DNA from: Acidimicrobiaceae bacterium
GTDB lineage: Bacteria > Actinomycetota > Acidimicrobiia > Acidimicrobiales > RAAP-2
DNA length: 49,585 nt
Assembly (NCBI GenBank): GCA_003138855.1
Contig: PLHF01000036.1
Span: 1-49,585, forward strand
Direction: 5' to 3'
A program made the position numbers and the translations under genes. The notes below the pieces were generated by a model. That model was not told the origin of the DNA. It was given only the letters and a program-made list of their open reading frames with translations, and did no database searches. This document shows, piece after piece, positions 1 to 8,424 of the stretch (its first letter is position 1; every line of letters begins with the position of its first letter).

Positions 1-168
1 CCGTGTCCGCTCAACTCTGACGTCTCACGGCCGACGGGGAACTCAGTTCGGCGCGGCGGCCTCGGGCCTCTCCCCGGACCCGGCTCAGGGTGGCCGGCTG
101 TCCTCGGCTTGTCACTTGGTTGCGTCACAACAACTCAACCTCTTCGACGGGTGCTGGCCTGCCCCGGC
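1..168. other. Left-edge stretch without a recognisable gene
   Basis: The first 168 bases lie downstream of the leftward 2-hydroxyacid dehydrogenase gene. Reading frames here are short GC-rich shadows. No RNA gene, clear terminator or repeat was seen. Confidence 0.5.
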
Positions 169-1089
169 CTAGTAACCGGCCTCCGGGTCCACCAGGCCGA
201 CGAGGGCCTCCCCCGCCGCGAACAGCGAGACGTTGGTGCGGATCCTCTCGGCCAGCAGCGGCACCACCATCTCGATGGTGTCGGCCGTGTGCGGCGTGAT
301 GATGCAGTTGGACAGGTCCCACAGCGGATGGCCGTCGGGCAGTGGCTCGGGATCGGTGACATCGAGGGCCGCACCGGCGATCGACCTGTCCTGCAGAGCG
401 TTGACGAGCGCCCCGGTGTCGACATGCCGGCCGCGGGCCACGTTGACCAACCACGACGACGGGTCCATGAGGGCCAACTCGGGAGCCCCGATGATGCCGG
501 TGGTGTCGGGGGTGAGCGCCAGCGCCAGGACGACCAGCAACGACCCGGGGAGCACGTCGGCCAGCTCGGAGACCGGGACGGTGCGGGCAGCACCCGGCAG
601 TGGCTCGGACCGGCGGCGGACCACGGTGACCTCGACCCGGAAGGGTGCGAGCAGGTCCACCAGCACGCCGGCGATGCCGCCCCCGCCCAGGATGGTCACC
701 CGCTGGTCGAAGAGGCTTGTCCCGGCGGGCACCCCCCACGAGCGCGCCGCGACCCGGGTGGGGAGATGCCGGAGGCCGGCCAACCCGAGGGCCAGCGCGT
801 GCTCGGCCACAGGCTCGGCGTAGGAGCCCTTGGCGCAGGTCCAGATACGGTCGCGGTCGAGCAGTCCGAACCCGGCCACCCGCTCGACGCCGGCGAAGGG
901 CAGCTGCACCCACCGGACCCCGGGGGCCTCCTCCAACCGTCCGGCGAGCCCGGAGACGTCCACCGGATCGAGCCACACCAGGGCGTCGGGAGCGTCGGAC
1001 ACCTCCACCACCGAACCCCCGCCGGCCACCACCGCGTCGGTGGCGAACGCGGACGCACGGGGTCCCACGGCGACTCGGGGGGCAACCAT
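169..1089 (-). CDS. D-isomer-specific 2-hydroxyacid dehydrogenase family protein
   Basis: A 306-residue NAD(P)-dependent dehydrogenase of the D-2-hydroxyacid family, which interconverts 2-keto acids and D-2-hydroxy acids in the cytosol. The Rossmann glycine motif GGGGIAG sits near residues 135-141. The family arginine is in VNVARG (about R219), and the catalytic-histidine region ITPHTAD is near 264-270, preceded by the usual acidic stretch around DVTDPEPLPDG. The N-terminal catalytic half is short and divergent, as in GhrA-like members, so the substrate cannot be assigned. I chose the ATG at 1089; an in-frame GTG three codons upstream (1098) is possible, and neither has a strong ribosome binding site. 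The gene is divergent from the acyl-CoA ligase at 1198 across a 108-bp gap, which probably holds both promoters. Confidence 0.85.
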   Translation of the reverse strand: MVAPRVAVGPRASAFATDAVVAGGGSVVEVSDAPDALVWLDPVDVSGLAGRLEEAPGVRWVQLPFAGVERVAGFGLLDRDRIWTCAKGSYAEPVAEHALALGLAGLRHLPTRVAARSWGVPAGTSLFDQRVTILGGGGIAGVLVDLLAPFRVEVTVVRRRSEPLPGAARTVPVSELADVLPGSLLVVLALALTPDTTGIIGAPELALMDPSSWLVNVARGRHVDTGALVNALQDRSIAGAALDVTDPEPLPDGHPLWDLSNCIITPHTADTIEMVVPLLAERIRTNVSLFAAGEALVGLVDPEAGY

Positions 1090-1197
1090 GGGTCGCACGC
1101 TAGCGAGCCGGGCGGGCCCGCCTGCCGGCCGATCGCCCGGCCGCGGCCACGATTTGATTCAATAGGGGTGCCGGTCCCGGCTGACGAGGGGGAATCG

Positions 1198-2733
1198 ATG
1201 ATCGTCCAATTCAATGTCCGAGACTTTCTCGACCGCGCCGAGGCCACCTATCCCCGGAGAGTCGGCCTGATCGACGAGCCGGACCAGCCCGCCGAGGCGT
1301 GGGGGCCGCTGACCTTCGAAGACATGGCGGAGCGGGCCCGCTCCCAGGCCGCCGGCCTCGACCGGCTCGGGGTGGCCCCCGGTGAGCGGGTGGCCATCGT
1401 CTCCCAGAACTCGTCCCGCCTGCTGACCTCCTTCTACGGGGTGTCCGGGTGGGGCCGCATCCTGGTCCCCATCAACTTCCGCCTGGCCGCCGCCGAGGTC
1501 GCGTACATCGTGGAGCACTCCGGGGCCTCGGTGCTGCTCGTCGACCCCGAGCTGGAGGACGCGCTGTCGGGGATCACGGCCCGGCACCGCTTCGTGCTCG
1601 GTGCCGGCAGCGACGAGGAGCTCTACCCCGCCGGCGCCGAGCCCCGGGCATGGGAGTCGGACGAGCAGGCCACGGCCACCATCAACTACACCTCGGGCAC
1701 TACGGCCCGGCCCAAGGGCGTGCAGCTCACCCACCGGAACAACTGGGTCAATGCCACCGCCTTCGGATGGCACCTCCAGGTCTCCGACCGGGACGTCTAC
1801 CTCCACACCCTGCCCATGTTCCATGCCAACGGTTGGGGCATGCCGTGGTCGACCACAGCCATGGGCTGCTCCCAGGTCGTGCTGCGCAAGGTCGAAGGCA
1901 GCGAGATCCTGCGCAGGGTCGAGCGCCACGGCGTCACTCTGCTGTGCGCCGCCCCCGCCGTGGTCAACGCCGTCCTCGACGCGGTACCCGACTGGGAGGG
2001 GGCCCTACCCGGAAGGGGTACCACGAGAGTGGTGGTGGCGGGCGCCCCGCCGCCCAGCCGCACTATCGAGCGGATCGAGTCCGAGCTCGGATGGGAGTTC
2101 ATCCAGATCTACGGGCTCACCGAGACCGCTCCGCTCCTCACCATCAATCGGCGCCGGTCGGAGTGGGACGACCTGCCCGCAGCAGACCGGGCCCGCAAGT
2201 TGATGCGCGCCGGGGCGCCGGCAGTGGGTACCCAGCTGCGGGTCGACCCCAACGGCGAGGTGCTGGCCCGGAGCAACACGGTGATGGAGGGCTACTGGGA
2301 GCAACCGGCAGAGACCGAGGCGGCCCTGGCGGGTGGGTGGTTCCACACCGGCGACGGGGGCGTGGTGGACGACGAAGGTTACCTGAGCATCCTCGACCGG
2401 AAGAAGGACGTCATCATCACCGGCGGGGAGAACGTCTCCTCCGTCGAAGTCGAGGATGCCATCTTCTCCCTCGACGGGGTGGCCGAGGTGGCGGTCATCG
2501 GGATCCCCCACGAGACGTGGGGCGAGATGGTCGTCGCCCTGGTGGTCGCGTCCCACGGGGTGGTGCTCACCGAGGAGGTCGTGATCACCCACTGCCGGAC
2601 GGTGCTGGCCGGCTACAAGTGCCCCAAGCAGGTCGAGCTCCGGGAGGAGCTCCCCCGCACCGCCACCGGCAAGCTGCAGAAGTTCAGGCTGCGGCAGCCC
2701 TACTGGGAGGGACTCGACCGCCAGGTCCACTGA
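1198..2733 (+). CDS. AMP-dependent acyl-CoA synthetase (fatty-acid/aryl-acid CoA ligase family)
   Basis: A 511-residue adenylate-forming enzyme that activates a carboxylic acid with ATP and joins it to CoA. The phosphate-binding motif YTSGTTARPKG is at about 163-173 and the A5 motif YGLTETAP at about 304-311. The HTGD and LDRKKD motifs lie near 382-403, the GGENVSS hinge region near 409, and the C-terminal catalytic-lysine motif TATGKLQK near 487-494. These cover a complete ANL enzyme of normal length. The start is the ATG at 1198, preceded by GAGGGGGA; the same frame is open far upstream without protein-like sequence. Chain-length preference is not visible. The last codons (RQVH, stop) fall inside a 15-bp motif that recurs beside the second copy of the dispersed repeat, so the repeat family may have supplied this gene's 3' end. 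Confidence 0.9.
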   Translation: MIVQFNVRDFLDRAEATYPRRVGLIDEPDQPAEAWGPLTFEDMAERARSQAAGLDRLGVAPGERVAIVSQNSSRLLTSFYGVSGWGRILVPINFRLAAAEVAYIVEHSGASVLLVDPELEDALSGITARHRFVLGAGSDEELYPAGAEPRAWESDEQATATINYTSGTTARPKGVQLTHRNNWVNATAFGWHLQVSDRDVYLHTLPMFHANGWGMPWSTTAMGCSQVVLRKVEGSEILRRVERHGVTLLCAAPAVVNAVLDAVPDWEGALPGRGTTRVVVAGAPPPSRTIERIESELGWEFIQIYGLTETAPLLTINRRRSEWDDLPAADRARKLMRAGAPAVGTQLRVDPNGEVLARSNTVMEGYWEQPAETEAALAGGWFHTGDGGVVDDEGYLSILDRKKDVIITGGENVSSVEVEDAIFSLDGVAEVAVIGIPHETWGEMVVALVVASHGVVLTEEVVITHCRTVLAGYKCPKQVELREELPRTATGKLQKFRLRQPYWEGLDRQVH

Positions 2734-2734
2734 G
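2720..2734. repeat. 15-bp motif at the edge of dispersed repeat copy 1
   Basis: GCCAGGTCCACTGAG occurs here, nine bases left of repeat copy 1, and again at 14766-14780, at the right edge of copy 2. Here it encodes the last residues and stop codon of the acyl-CoA ligase. The two occurrences on opposite sides suggest that a full element had this motif at both ends, or existed as tandem units. Confidence 0.6.
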
Positions 2735-2742
2735 CGAAATGG

Positions 2743-2936
2743 TGGGCTTGATCCGGTTCGACGGGCAGGTTGCCTGTGTTGATCATGCCGCCTGACGGTC
2801 GGCGTTGCCGGGTCCGTCGAGCGAGGAGGTTCCGCCACCCTGCTCCGGACCCGGTTTCTTCCATTCTGGCCATGGACCTGCCTGCGGGTGTTCCATTTGA
2901 AACAGGTGACCACCAACATGCGCGTTGCGACACTCG
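2743..2936 (+). repeat. Dispersed ~190-bp repeat, copy 1
   Basis: This 194-bp block matches 14576-14766 in the same orientation. By eye there are about 12 mismatches and one 3-base gap, roughly 94% identity. Both copies keep a 9-bp inverted repeat (CCGGGTCCG at 2808-2816, CGGACCCGG at 2846-2854) enclosing a 26-29-base loop, and a shared right part containing TTCCATTTGAAACAGGTGAC. No transposase is encoded. It could be a remnant or end region of an insertion sequence, a miniature non-autonomous element, or a structured intergenic repeat. Confidence 0.85.
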
Positions 2937-3305
2937 ACAGCTCGCGTGTTGGCTCATTGACTCTCCCCGCAGGGCCCATCTCAGCGGACCGCAGCCGACC
3001 AAGCCAAGATCGGCGCGACCCTCGTTCCGATAACCCCAACCTCCTGCTGAACCGAACGGTATTGACTGTGAACAGCCGGCTTGATGGCCGGACTGTCTGG
3101 TCGCCGTTGGCGAGGAACGCGACGAGCAGGCTCGCTGGAGTGAGTCAGAGCGGCGGGCCAGACCAATGCACCTCGAATGCCTTAGGCACTTCCCCGCTCC
3201 TTCATCGCATCACTTTGGGATGCTCTCATGGAAAGGAAGATGCGGACGCCTCGGTGACGCTCTCAAACCTCACGCAAAGGAGGGGTCCTGCACGCATCGA
3301 CCCAT
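2937..3305. other. Intergenic stretch between repeat copy 1 and kdpA
   Basis: About 370 bases separate repeat copy 1 from the end of kdpA. Open frames on both strands are short, without recognisable motifs. No convincing hairpin plus T-tract terminator was found, although transcription of the kdp operon must end here. Confidence 0.45.
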
Positions 3306-5009
3306 TCATCCAACGATGCGCTCGCCGATCGGGCCGAGTATGAGCATGGGTAGGTAGATGAGGCCTCCCATGATCAGGATGACTCCGAGTAGAAAGGCAA
3401 CGAAGGTCGGTCCGGCGGTGTCCAGCGTGGCCCTCGTTTGGGCGTGGACACGGGCACCGGCCAGCGAGCCGGCGATGGCCAAGGAGAGCACGATCGGCAC
3501 GAAGCGCCCGGCGAGCAGGGTTAGGCCAAGCATCGTGTTGTACCACGGCGTGTTGGCCGACAGGCCGGCGAAGGCGGAGCCGTTGTTCTGCGCGGCCGAC
3601 GCGAAGGCATAGGTGACCTCGGTGAGCCCATGCATTCCCGGGTTGAGAATCGATTTTGTACCGACCGACAGCACCAGAGACAGGCTCCCGAGGACGAGGA
3701 TGATGATCGGGAGTGCCAGCACGTAGGCGATGATCAGGCTCATCTGCGGGGCACGGATCTTCTTGCCCAGGAACTCCGGCGTCCGCCCGACCATCAGCCC
3801 CGCCAGGAACACGGCCAACAGAACGAGCACGAGCATGGAGTAGAGGCCCCCACCATCTCCTCCTGGACTGATCTCACCGAGGAGGATGGCGACGAACGCT
3901 CCCGCCCCGCCGATAGGTGTGTAGCTGTCGAGAGCGGAATCGGTGGCACCAGCCGTGGTCCCCATGGTCCCGACGGTCATGAGCGCGGACCCTCCGGCAC
4001 CGAACCGGCTCTCCTTCCCCTCCATGTTGCCGCCCAGGTTGTGGCCGCTCGCCACCTGGGACACGCTCGCCGGCAGAAGTTGGTTGCCGTGAGCTTCCGC
4101 CTGCATCGAGATCAAGGTGTGGCCGGCGAAGAGGATGGCCATCACCACCACGATGGCGCGCCCTTGCCGCCGACGGCCGATGAGGCGGCCGAACATGAGA
4201 GCGATCGCGAACGGCAACACGATGACCAACAGCAGGTCGAACATGTTGGTGAAGCCGTTCGGGTTTTCGAAGGGGTGGGCGCCGCCTGCGCCGTAGAAGC
4301 TGCCACCGTTGGTGCCGAGCAGCTTGATGACTTCCATCGATGCGACCGGACCGCCGGGGATGTGCTGAGTCCCGCCGGCAACCGTCGCAGCCGTGCGGAA
4401 GCCGTGGATGTTCTGGACCGCACCCTGGCTAACGAGGACGAGGGCGGCGATCACCGAGATGGGCACGAAGACGCGCACCAGGCTTCGGGTGAGATCGGCC
4501 CAGAAGTTCCCGATCGTGCGGGAACCGCCGGAGATCCCACGGATGACCGCCAGGGCAACCGCTAGCCCGACCCCGGCCGCGGTGAACTGGGCGACCACCA
4601 AGCCAGCCATCTGGGCCAGGTAGCTGGCCTGGGTCTCGCCCGAGTAGGCCTGCCAATTGGTACCGGTGATGAAGCTGGCCGCGGTGTTGAAGGACAGGCC
4701 CGAAGGCATCCCTGGGGCATGGGTCGGATTGAACGGGAGCACCCCCTGCAGCCGCAGCACGGCGTACAGGAAGAGCACGGAGATGGCCCCGAAGGCCAGT
4801 ACGGCCATTGCGTAACCCCTCCAGGTCTGGCCGCTGTCGGGGTCGATCCCGGTGATACGGAAGGCGAGGCGCTCGACAGGGAGGAACACCCGGTCGCCCG
4901 GTGCCGGACCGCCCCGGAACGTCGCGGCCAGATAGCGGCTGAGCAGGGGCGCCACCACCACGGTCACGGCGCTGACGAAGGCCAGCTGGCCCCAGTCCCA
5001 GCCGGTCAT
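3306..5009 (-). CDS. kdpA: Potassium-transporting ATPase potassium-binding subunit KdpA
   Basis: The 567-residue channel-like subunit of the KdpFABC high-affinity potassium pump, which binds and conducts K+ through the membrane. It shows the fourfold selectivity-filter design: TGTNWQ near 115-120, GTNGGSFYG near 232-240, the TTAGATDS loop near 351-358 and AQNNGSAF near 473-480. The many hydrophobic segments and the length (E. coli 557) fit the family. The ATG overlaps the kdpC stop (ATGA at 5006-5009), implying translational coupling. It is the last gene of the operon, whereas the usual order starts with kdpA. There is no room for kdpF directly upstream of it. Confidence 0.97.
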   Translation of the reverse strand: MTGWDWGQLAFVSAVTVVVAPLLSRYLAATFRGGPAPGDRVFLPVERLAFRITGIDPDSGQTWRGYAMAVLAFGAISVLFLYAVLRLQGVLPFNPTHAPGMPSGLSFNTAASFITGTNWQAYSGETQASYLAQMAGLVVAQFTAAGVGLAVALAVIRGISGGSRTIGNFWADLTRSLVRVFVPISVIAALVLVSQGAVQNIHGFRTAATVAGGTQHIPGGPVASMEVIKLLGTNGGSFYGAGGAHPFENPNGFTNMFDLLLVIVLPFAIALMFGRLIGRRRQGRAIVVVMAILFAGHTLISMQAEAHGNQLLPASVSQVASGHNLGGNMEGKESRFGAGGSALMTVGTMGTTAGATDSALDSYTPIGGAGAFVAILLGEISPGGDGGGLYSMLVLVLLAVFLAGLMVGRTPEFLGKKIRAPQMSLIIAYVLALPIIILVLGSLSLVLSVGTKSILNPGMHGLTEVTYAFASAAQNNGSAFAGLSANTPWYNTMLGLTLLAGRFVPIVLSLAIAGSLAGARVHAQTRATLDTAGPTFVAFLLGVILIMGGLIYLPMLILGPIGERIVG

Positions 5010-5776
5010 CGGATCCGGTCCAGAGCGAGGTTGAGATCGAGAACGTTCACCGTGGGTTCGCCGAGGAAACCCAGCTGCCGGCCCTGGTTAGCCCGGCTCA
5101 CCAGCTGGATCACCACTGACTCGGGCAGGTGGCGGGCCCGGGCCACGCGCGGGACCTGATCGAGGGCGTTGGCGATCGAGATGCCGGGGTCGAGTCCCGA
5201 GCCCGAGGCGGTGACCGCGTCGACCGGCACGGGTGCGCCTGCCTCGAGGCCGTTGAGCTGCCGGTAGGCGATGGCCCGTTCCGGAATGGTGTCGGGGTCA
5301 CAGACGTAGGAGCCGCCCGGGCCGCGCGCATACCTCTGGCCGGATGTGGGACTGGTCACGGGGTTCCCCTTCGGATCGGTCGGCACGCATGACGGATCGG
5401 CCCTGGTGGCGAACGGGTTGGTGGCCGAGGAGTCGCCGTCGAGCCCCACGGTGTTCACTCCCGGGACGAATCCGATGAGCAGCGGGTTGGAGGGACCGAG
5501 GTTCGAGGCACCCGAGGCCGATGCGTCGTAGCCGACCCCGGCGGCAGACGGCCGCGGTTGGAAGTACCTGGGAAGCGGGTTACCGCTGGCGTCGCTGAAG
5601 CCTTGACCGAGCAGGGAAGATCCGACCAGCTTCCCGTCCCGATAGACGAGCGAGCCGTTCGCCTGCTGGTCGAACCCGACCGCGGCGAGGCCGGTGACCA
5701 CGAGCGGGTAGCCGAAGCCGAGCACGACGGTGATGGTGAGGAGCATGACGATGCTGGTCAGGATCTGCCGGCGCAT
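5006..5776 (-). CDS. kdpC: Potassium-transporting ATPase subunit KdpC
   Basis: A 256-residue KdpC, the single-span periplasmic-facing subunit that stabilises the Kdp complex. One N-terminal membrane helix (about residues 8-32) is followed by the family signature VYRDGKLVGSSLLGQGF (about 45-61) and FQPRPSA. The C-terminal core holds GSGLDPGIS, ALDQVPRVARAR and the closing VNVLDLNLAL. It is longer than E. coli KdpC (190) because of a middle insertion rich in Gly, Ser and Pro (about 100-160), common in actinobacterial forms. The ATG starts one base after the kdpB stop and the stop overlaps the kdpA start, so all three genes form one tightly packed operon. Confidence 0.95.
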   Translation of the reverse strand: MRRQILTSIVMLLTITVVLGFGYPLVVTGLAAVGFDQQANGSLVYRDGKLVGSSLLGQGFSDASGNPLPRYFQPRPSAAGVGYDASASGASNLGPSNPLLIGFVPGVNTVGLDGDSSATNPFATRADPSCVPTDPKGNPVTSPTSGQRYARGPGGSYVCDPDTIPERAIAYRQLNGLEAGAPVPVDAVTASGSGLDPGISIANALDQVPRVARARHLPESVVIQLVSRANQGRQLGFLGEPTVNVLDLNLALDRIR

Positions 5777-5777
5777 G

Positions 5778-7949
5778 TCAGTGCATCCCGCTCGCGGTCA
5801 CGACGACGTCGATCAGCTTGATGAAGATAAATGGTGCCGCCAGGCCGCCGATGCCGTAGATAAGGCCATTCCGCCGGAGGATGGCAGCGCCGTCCTGCGG
5901 ACGAAACTTGACCCCACGGAGTGCGAGGGGGATCAGCATCGGGATGATGATGGCGTTGTAGGTCACCGCCGAGAGGATCGCCGTGTGCGGGTTGCTCAGG
6001 TGCATCACGTTCAGCACCTTCAGCTTGGGGTAGGCGACGAGGAACATCGCCGGGATGATGGCGAAGTACTTGGCGACGTCGTTGGCGATGGAGAAGGTGG
6101 TGAGCGACCCTCGAGTAATGAGCAGTTGCTTGCCGACCTCTACGACCTCGATCAGCTTGGTGGGGTTCGAGTCGAGGTCGACCATGTTGCCGGCCTCTTT
6201 GGCGGCCTGGGTCCCGGTGTTCATGGCCAGGCCGACGTCAGCCTGGGCGAGTGCCGGGGCGTCATTGGTGCCGTCTCCGGTCATCGCCACCATGTGGCCG
6301 CCGCGTTGCTCACGGCGGATCAACGCCATCTTGTCCTCCGGCGTGGCCTCGGCGAGGAAGTCGTCCACCCCGGCCTCGGCGGCGATGGCTGCCGCGGTGA
6401 GGGGGTTGTCCCCGGTGATCATCACCGTGCGGATCCCCATGTCACGGAGCTGCTCGAAGCGCTCCACCATGCCCGCCTTGACCGTGTCCTTCAGATGGAT
6501 GACGCCCAGCACGCGCGTCCCGTCAGCCACCACCAGGGGGGTACCCCCGCCGGTGGCGATCCCCGCTACGACCTGGGTGAGGTCGGACGGGACGGCGCCG
6601 CCGAGCTCCTCGACCCACCTCCGTACCGAGTCGGCCGCGCCCTTGCGGATCTGGTGCCCCTCGTAGTCGACCCCACTCATGCGGGTCTGGGCCGTAAAGG
6701 GAATGAGCTCGGCCTCGCCGATGGCAGGCGGGCTCAGGCCGTAACGGTTCTCACACAGATCGACGATGGAGCGGCCCTCGGGGGTCTCGTCTGCCAGGCT
6801 CGAAGCGAGGGCCGCCTCGGCCAGCTCGGATTCGGTGACACCTCCAACCGGCAGGATGGCGGTGGCCATCCTGTTGCCGTAGGTGATGGTGCCGGTCTTG
6901 TCGAGAAGCAGGGTCGAGCAGTCCCCGGCTGCCTCCACGGCCCGCCCGGACATGGCCAGCACGTTCCGCTGCACGAGGCGATCCATTCCAGCAATACCGA
7001 TAGCGGAGAGGAGGCCGCCGATCGTCGTCGGGGCGAGGCACACGAACAGGGCGATGAGCACGGTTGCCGACTGGATGGCCTTTGAGTAGATGGCCATGGG
7101 CTCGAGCGTTGCCACCGCCACCAGGAGGATCAGGGTCAGTCCAAAGATCAGGATGTCGAGAGCGATCTCGTTGGGCGTCTTCTGGCGACTCGCGCCCTCC
7201 ACGAGAGAGATCATCCGGTCGAGGAAGGTCTCCCCCGGCTCGGACGTGATCCGGACGACGATCCGATCGGACAGGACCCCGGTTCCACCGGTCACTGCGC
7301 ACCGATCACCACCCGACTCGCGTATCACCGGCGCCGACTCGCCGGTGATAGCCGACTCGTCGACGGTGGCGATCCCCTCGACGATGTCGCCGTCGCCAGG
7401 GATGATCTGTCCGGCCACGACGACGCAGAGATCACCGACCTGTAGCTCGGTCGACGGGATCTCCTCGATGGTCCCATCGGGTCTTCGGACGTGGGCGACG
7501 GTGTCCTGCCTGGCGCGTCGCAAGGTGTCGGCCTGGGCCTTTCCCCGGCCTTCGGCGACCGCTTCGGCAAAGTTGGCGAACAGCACCGTTGCCCACAACC
7601 ACACGGTGATCGACCCGACGAAGAGGCCGGGCTTGACCAGGAAGGCGACGGAGGTGACCAGACTTCCCACCTCGACCACGAACATGACCGGGTTGCGGAC
7701 CATGTGGCGGGGATCGAGCTTCACGAACGCCTCGATGAAGGCACGCCGCAGGATTCCCGGATCGAGCATCGAGGTCCCGGCTCGGAGGCGCACCTTGGGC
7801 GGTCGCGTTTCCGGTGGTGGCGCCACGGCGACCGCGCCTCCAGAGTCGTCCGGCTCGTCGATCACCACTGGCACCGTTGCCCGGCTGTGGGGTCCGGAGC
7901 CGAGCGTTTGCAGGAGTGCCCGTGCACGCTTCCATGTAAGGGGAAACAC
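5778..7949 (-). CDS. kdpB: Potassium-transporting ATPase ATP-binding subunit KdpB
   Basis: A P-type ATPase of 723 residues that powers potassium uptake by the Kdp pump. The actuator loop TGES is at about 202-205, the phosphorylation motif DKTGT at about 350-354, and the hinge motif TGDGTNDAP near 557-565. The KdpB-specific stretch around [16 protein letters not shown] is near 78-92. The N-terminus extends about 60 residues beyond the usual KdpB start. The start drawn is a GTG with only a weak nearby Shine-Dalgarno, so a more internal start (the methionine near residue 61) is possible. It is the first gene of a kdpB-kdpC-kdpA operon. No kdpD/kdpE sensor pair lies in the window. Confidence 0.96.
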   Translation of the reverse strand: MFPLTWKRARALLQTLGSGPHSRATVPVVIDEPDDSGGAVAVAPPPETRPPKVRLRAGTSMLDPGILRRAFIEAFVKLDPRHMVRNPVMFVVEVGSLVTSVAFLVKPGLFVGSITVWLWATVLFANFAEAVAEGRGKAQADTLRRARQDTVAHVRRPDGTIEEIPSTELQVGDLCVVVAGQIIPGDGDIVEGIATVDESAITGESAPVIRESGGDRCAVTGGTGVLSDRIVVRITSEPGETFLDRMISLVEGASRQKTPNEIALDILIFGLTLILLVAVATLEPMAIYSKAIQSATVLIALFVCLAPTTIGGLLSAIGIAGMDRLVQRNVLAMSGRAVEAAGDCSTLLLDKTGTITYGNRMATAILPVGGVTESELAEAALASSLADETPEGRSIVDLCENRYGLSPPAIGEAELIPFTAQTRMSGVDYEGHQIRKGAADSVRRWVEELGGAVPSDLTQVVAGIATGGGTPLVVADGTRVLGVIHLKDTVKAGMVERFEQLRDMGIRTVMITGDNPLTAAAIAAEAGVDDFLAEATPEDKMALIRREQRGGHMVAMTGDGTNDAPALAQADVGLAMNTGTQAAKEAGNMVDLDSNPTKLIEVVEVGKQLLITRGSLTTFSIANDVAKYFAIIPAMFLVAYPKLKVLNVMHLSNPHTAILSAVTYNAIIIPMLIPLALRGVKFRPQDGAAILRRNGLIYGIGGLAAPFIFIKLIDVVVTASGMH

Positions 7950-8424
7950 CCCTGACGGAATAGGGTATTCACGTGATCGTTACGACCTGAAGGGCAATTT
8001 TGACGCTGTCTTAGCGCCCAAGCCCACGGCCCTGCTCACGCGTCCGGAAACCGGCACAGCAGCGGGTCCGGGTGCCCCGCCCGGGACGGCTCAGGGTGTG
8101 GGGCCACCGCGTCCCCCGTCGGGAGTATCACCCTCGGGGACGAAGCGCAGCCCGGTCTCGGGCTCGGTGATGAAGTAGCGGGGATGGGATGGATCCGGCT
8201 CGAGAAACAGTAGAGGCGAAGGTCCTTGACCCCGATCAACTCCATCTCTGGAACTCAGTCCAAGGCTGCCAAGGCGTGAGTATGCCTGACCGGAAACCCG
8301 GCGCGCACGGCCGAAATCGAACCCGTAAGCTTCTGACTCTGGTCAGATGCTTAGGGGTGCGAGATGCTCGACCGGAAGCTCTCCCGCTCCGGCGGATAGC
8401 GGCGTTGCTGGGCCGGACCGAGGC
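7950..8424. other. Gap upstream of kdpB with a possible gene remnant
   Basis: These 475 bases separate kdpB from the end of the NitT-type ATPase gene and should hold the kdp promoter. I looked for a c-di-AMP riboswitch and did not recognise one. On the minus strand, a frame open from about 8345 down to a stop near 8095 reads like protein (for example EPDPSHPRYFITEPETG) but has no start codon. It may be a decayed gene 3' end or chance. A 6-bp hairpin (TCTGAC/GTCAGA, 4-base loop) lies at about 8331-8346. Confidence 0.35.

Noticed and set aside
109-1197. Long open frame upstream of the acyl-CoA ligase start
   Set aside because: It is the GC-rich shadow of the opposite 2-hydroxyacid dehydrogenase gene; real family similarity begins at the ATG at 1198 with a good ribosome binding site.
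2700-3039. Small minus-strand frames across repeat copy 1, also readable in copy 2
   Set aside because: The shared frame is explained by the DNA repeat itself; the 3-base gap keeps the frame by chance, and no transposase motif is visible.
7490-8178. Plus-strand open frames opposite the start of kdpB
   Set aside because: Shadows of kdpB; no motif, and the kdpB frame has complete P-type ATPase signatures.
7950-8200. c-di-AMP (ydaO-type) riboswitch upstream of the kdp operon
   Set aside because: Such riboswitches can control potassium uptake genes, but I could not find the conserved motifs in this leader.
8305-8360. Possible tRNA on the minus strand (a TTCGATT T-loop-like motif and a nearby hairpin)
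   Set aside because: The T-stem does not pair, the hairpin has a 4-base loop, and no acceptor stem or D-arm can be formed.
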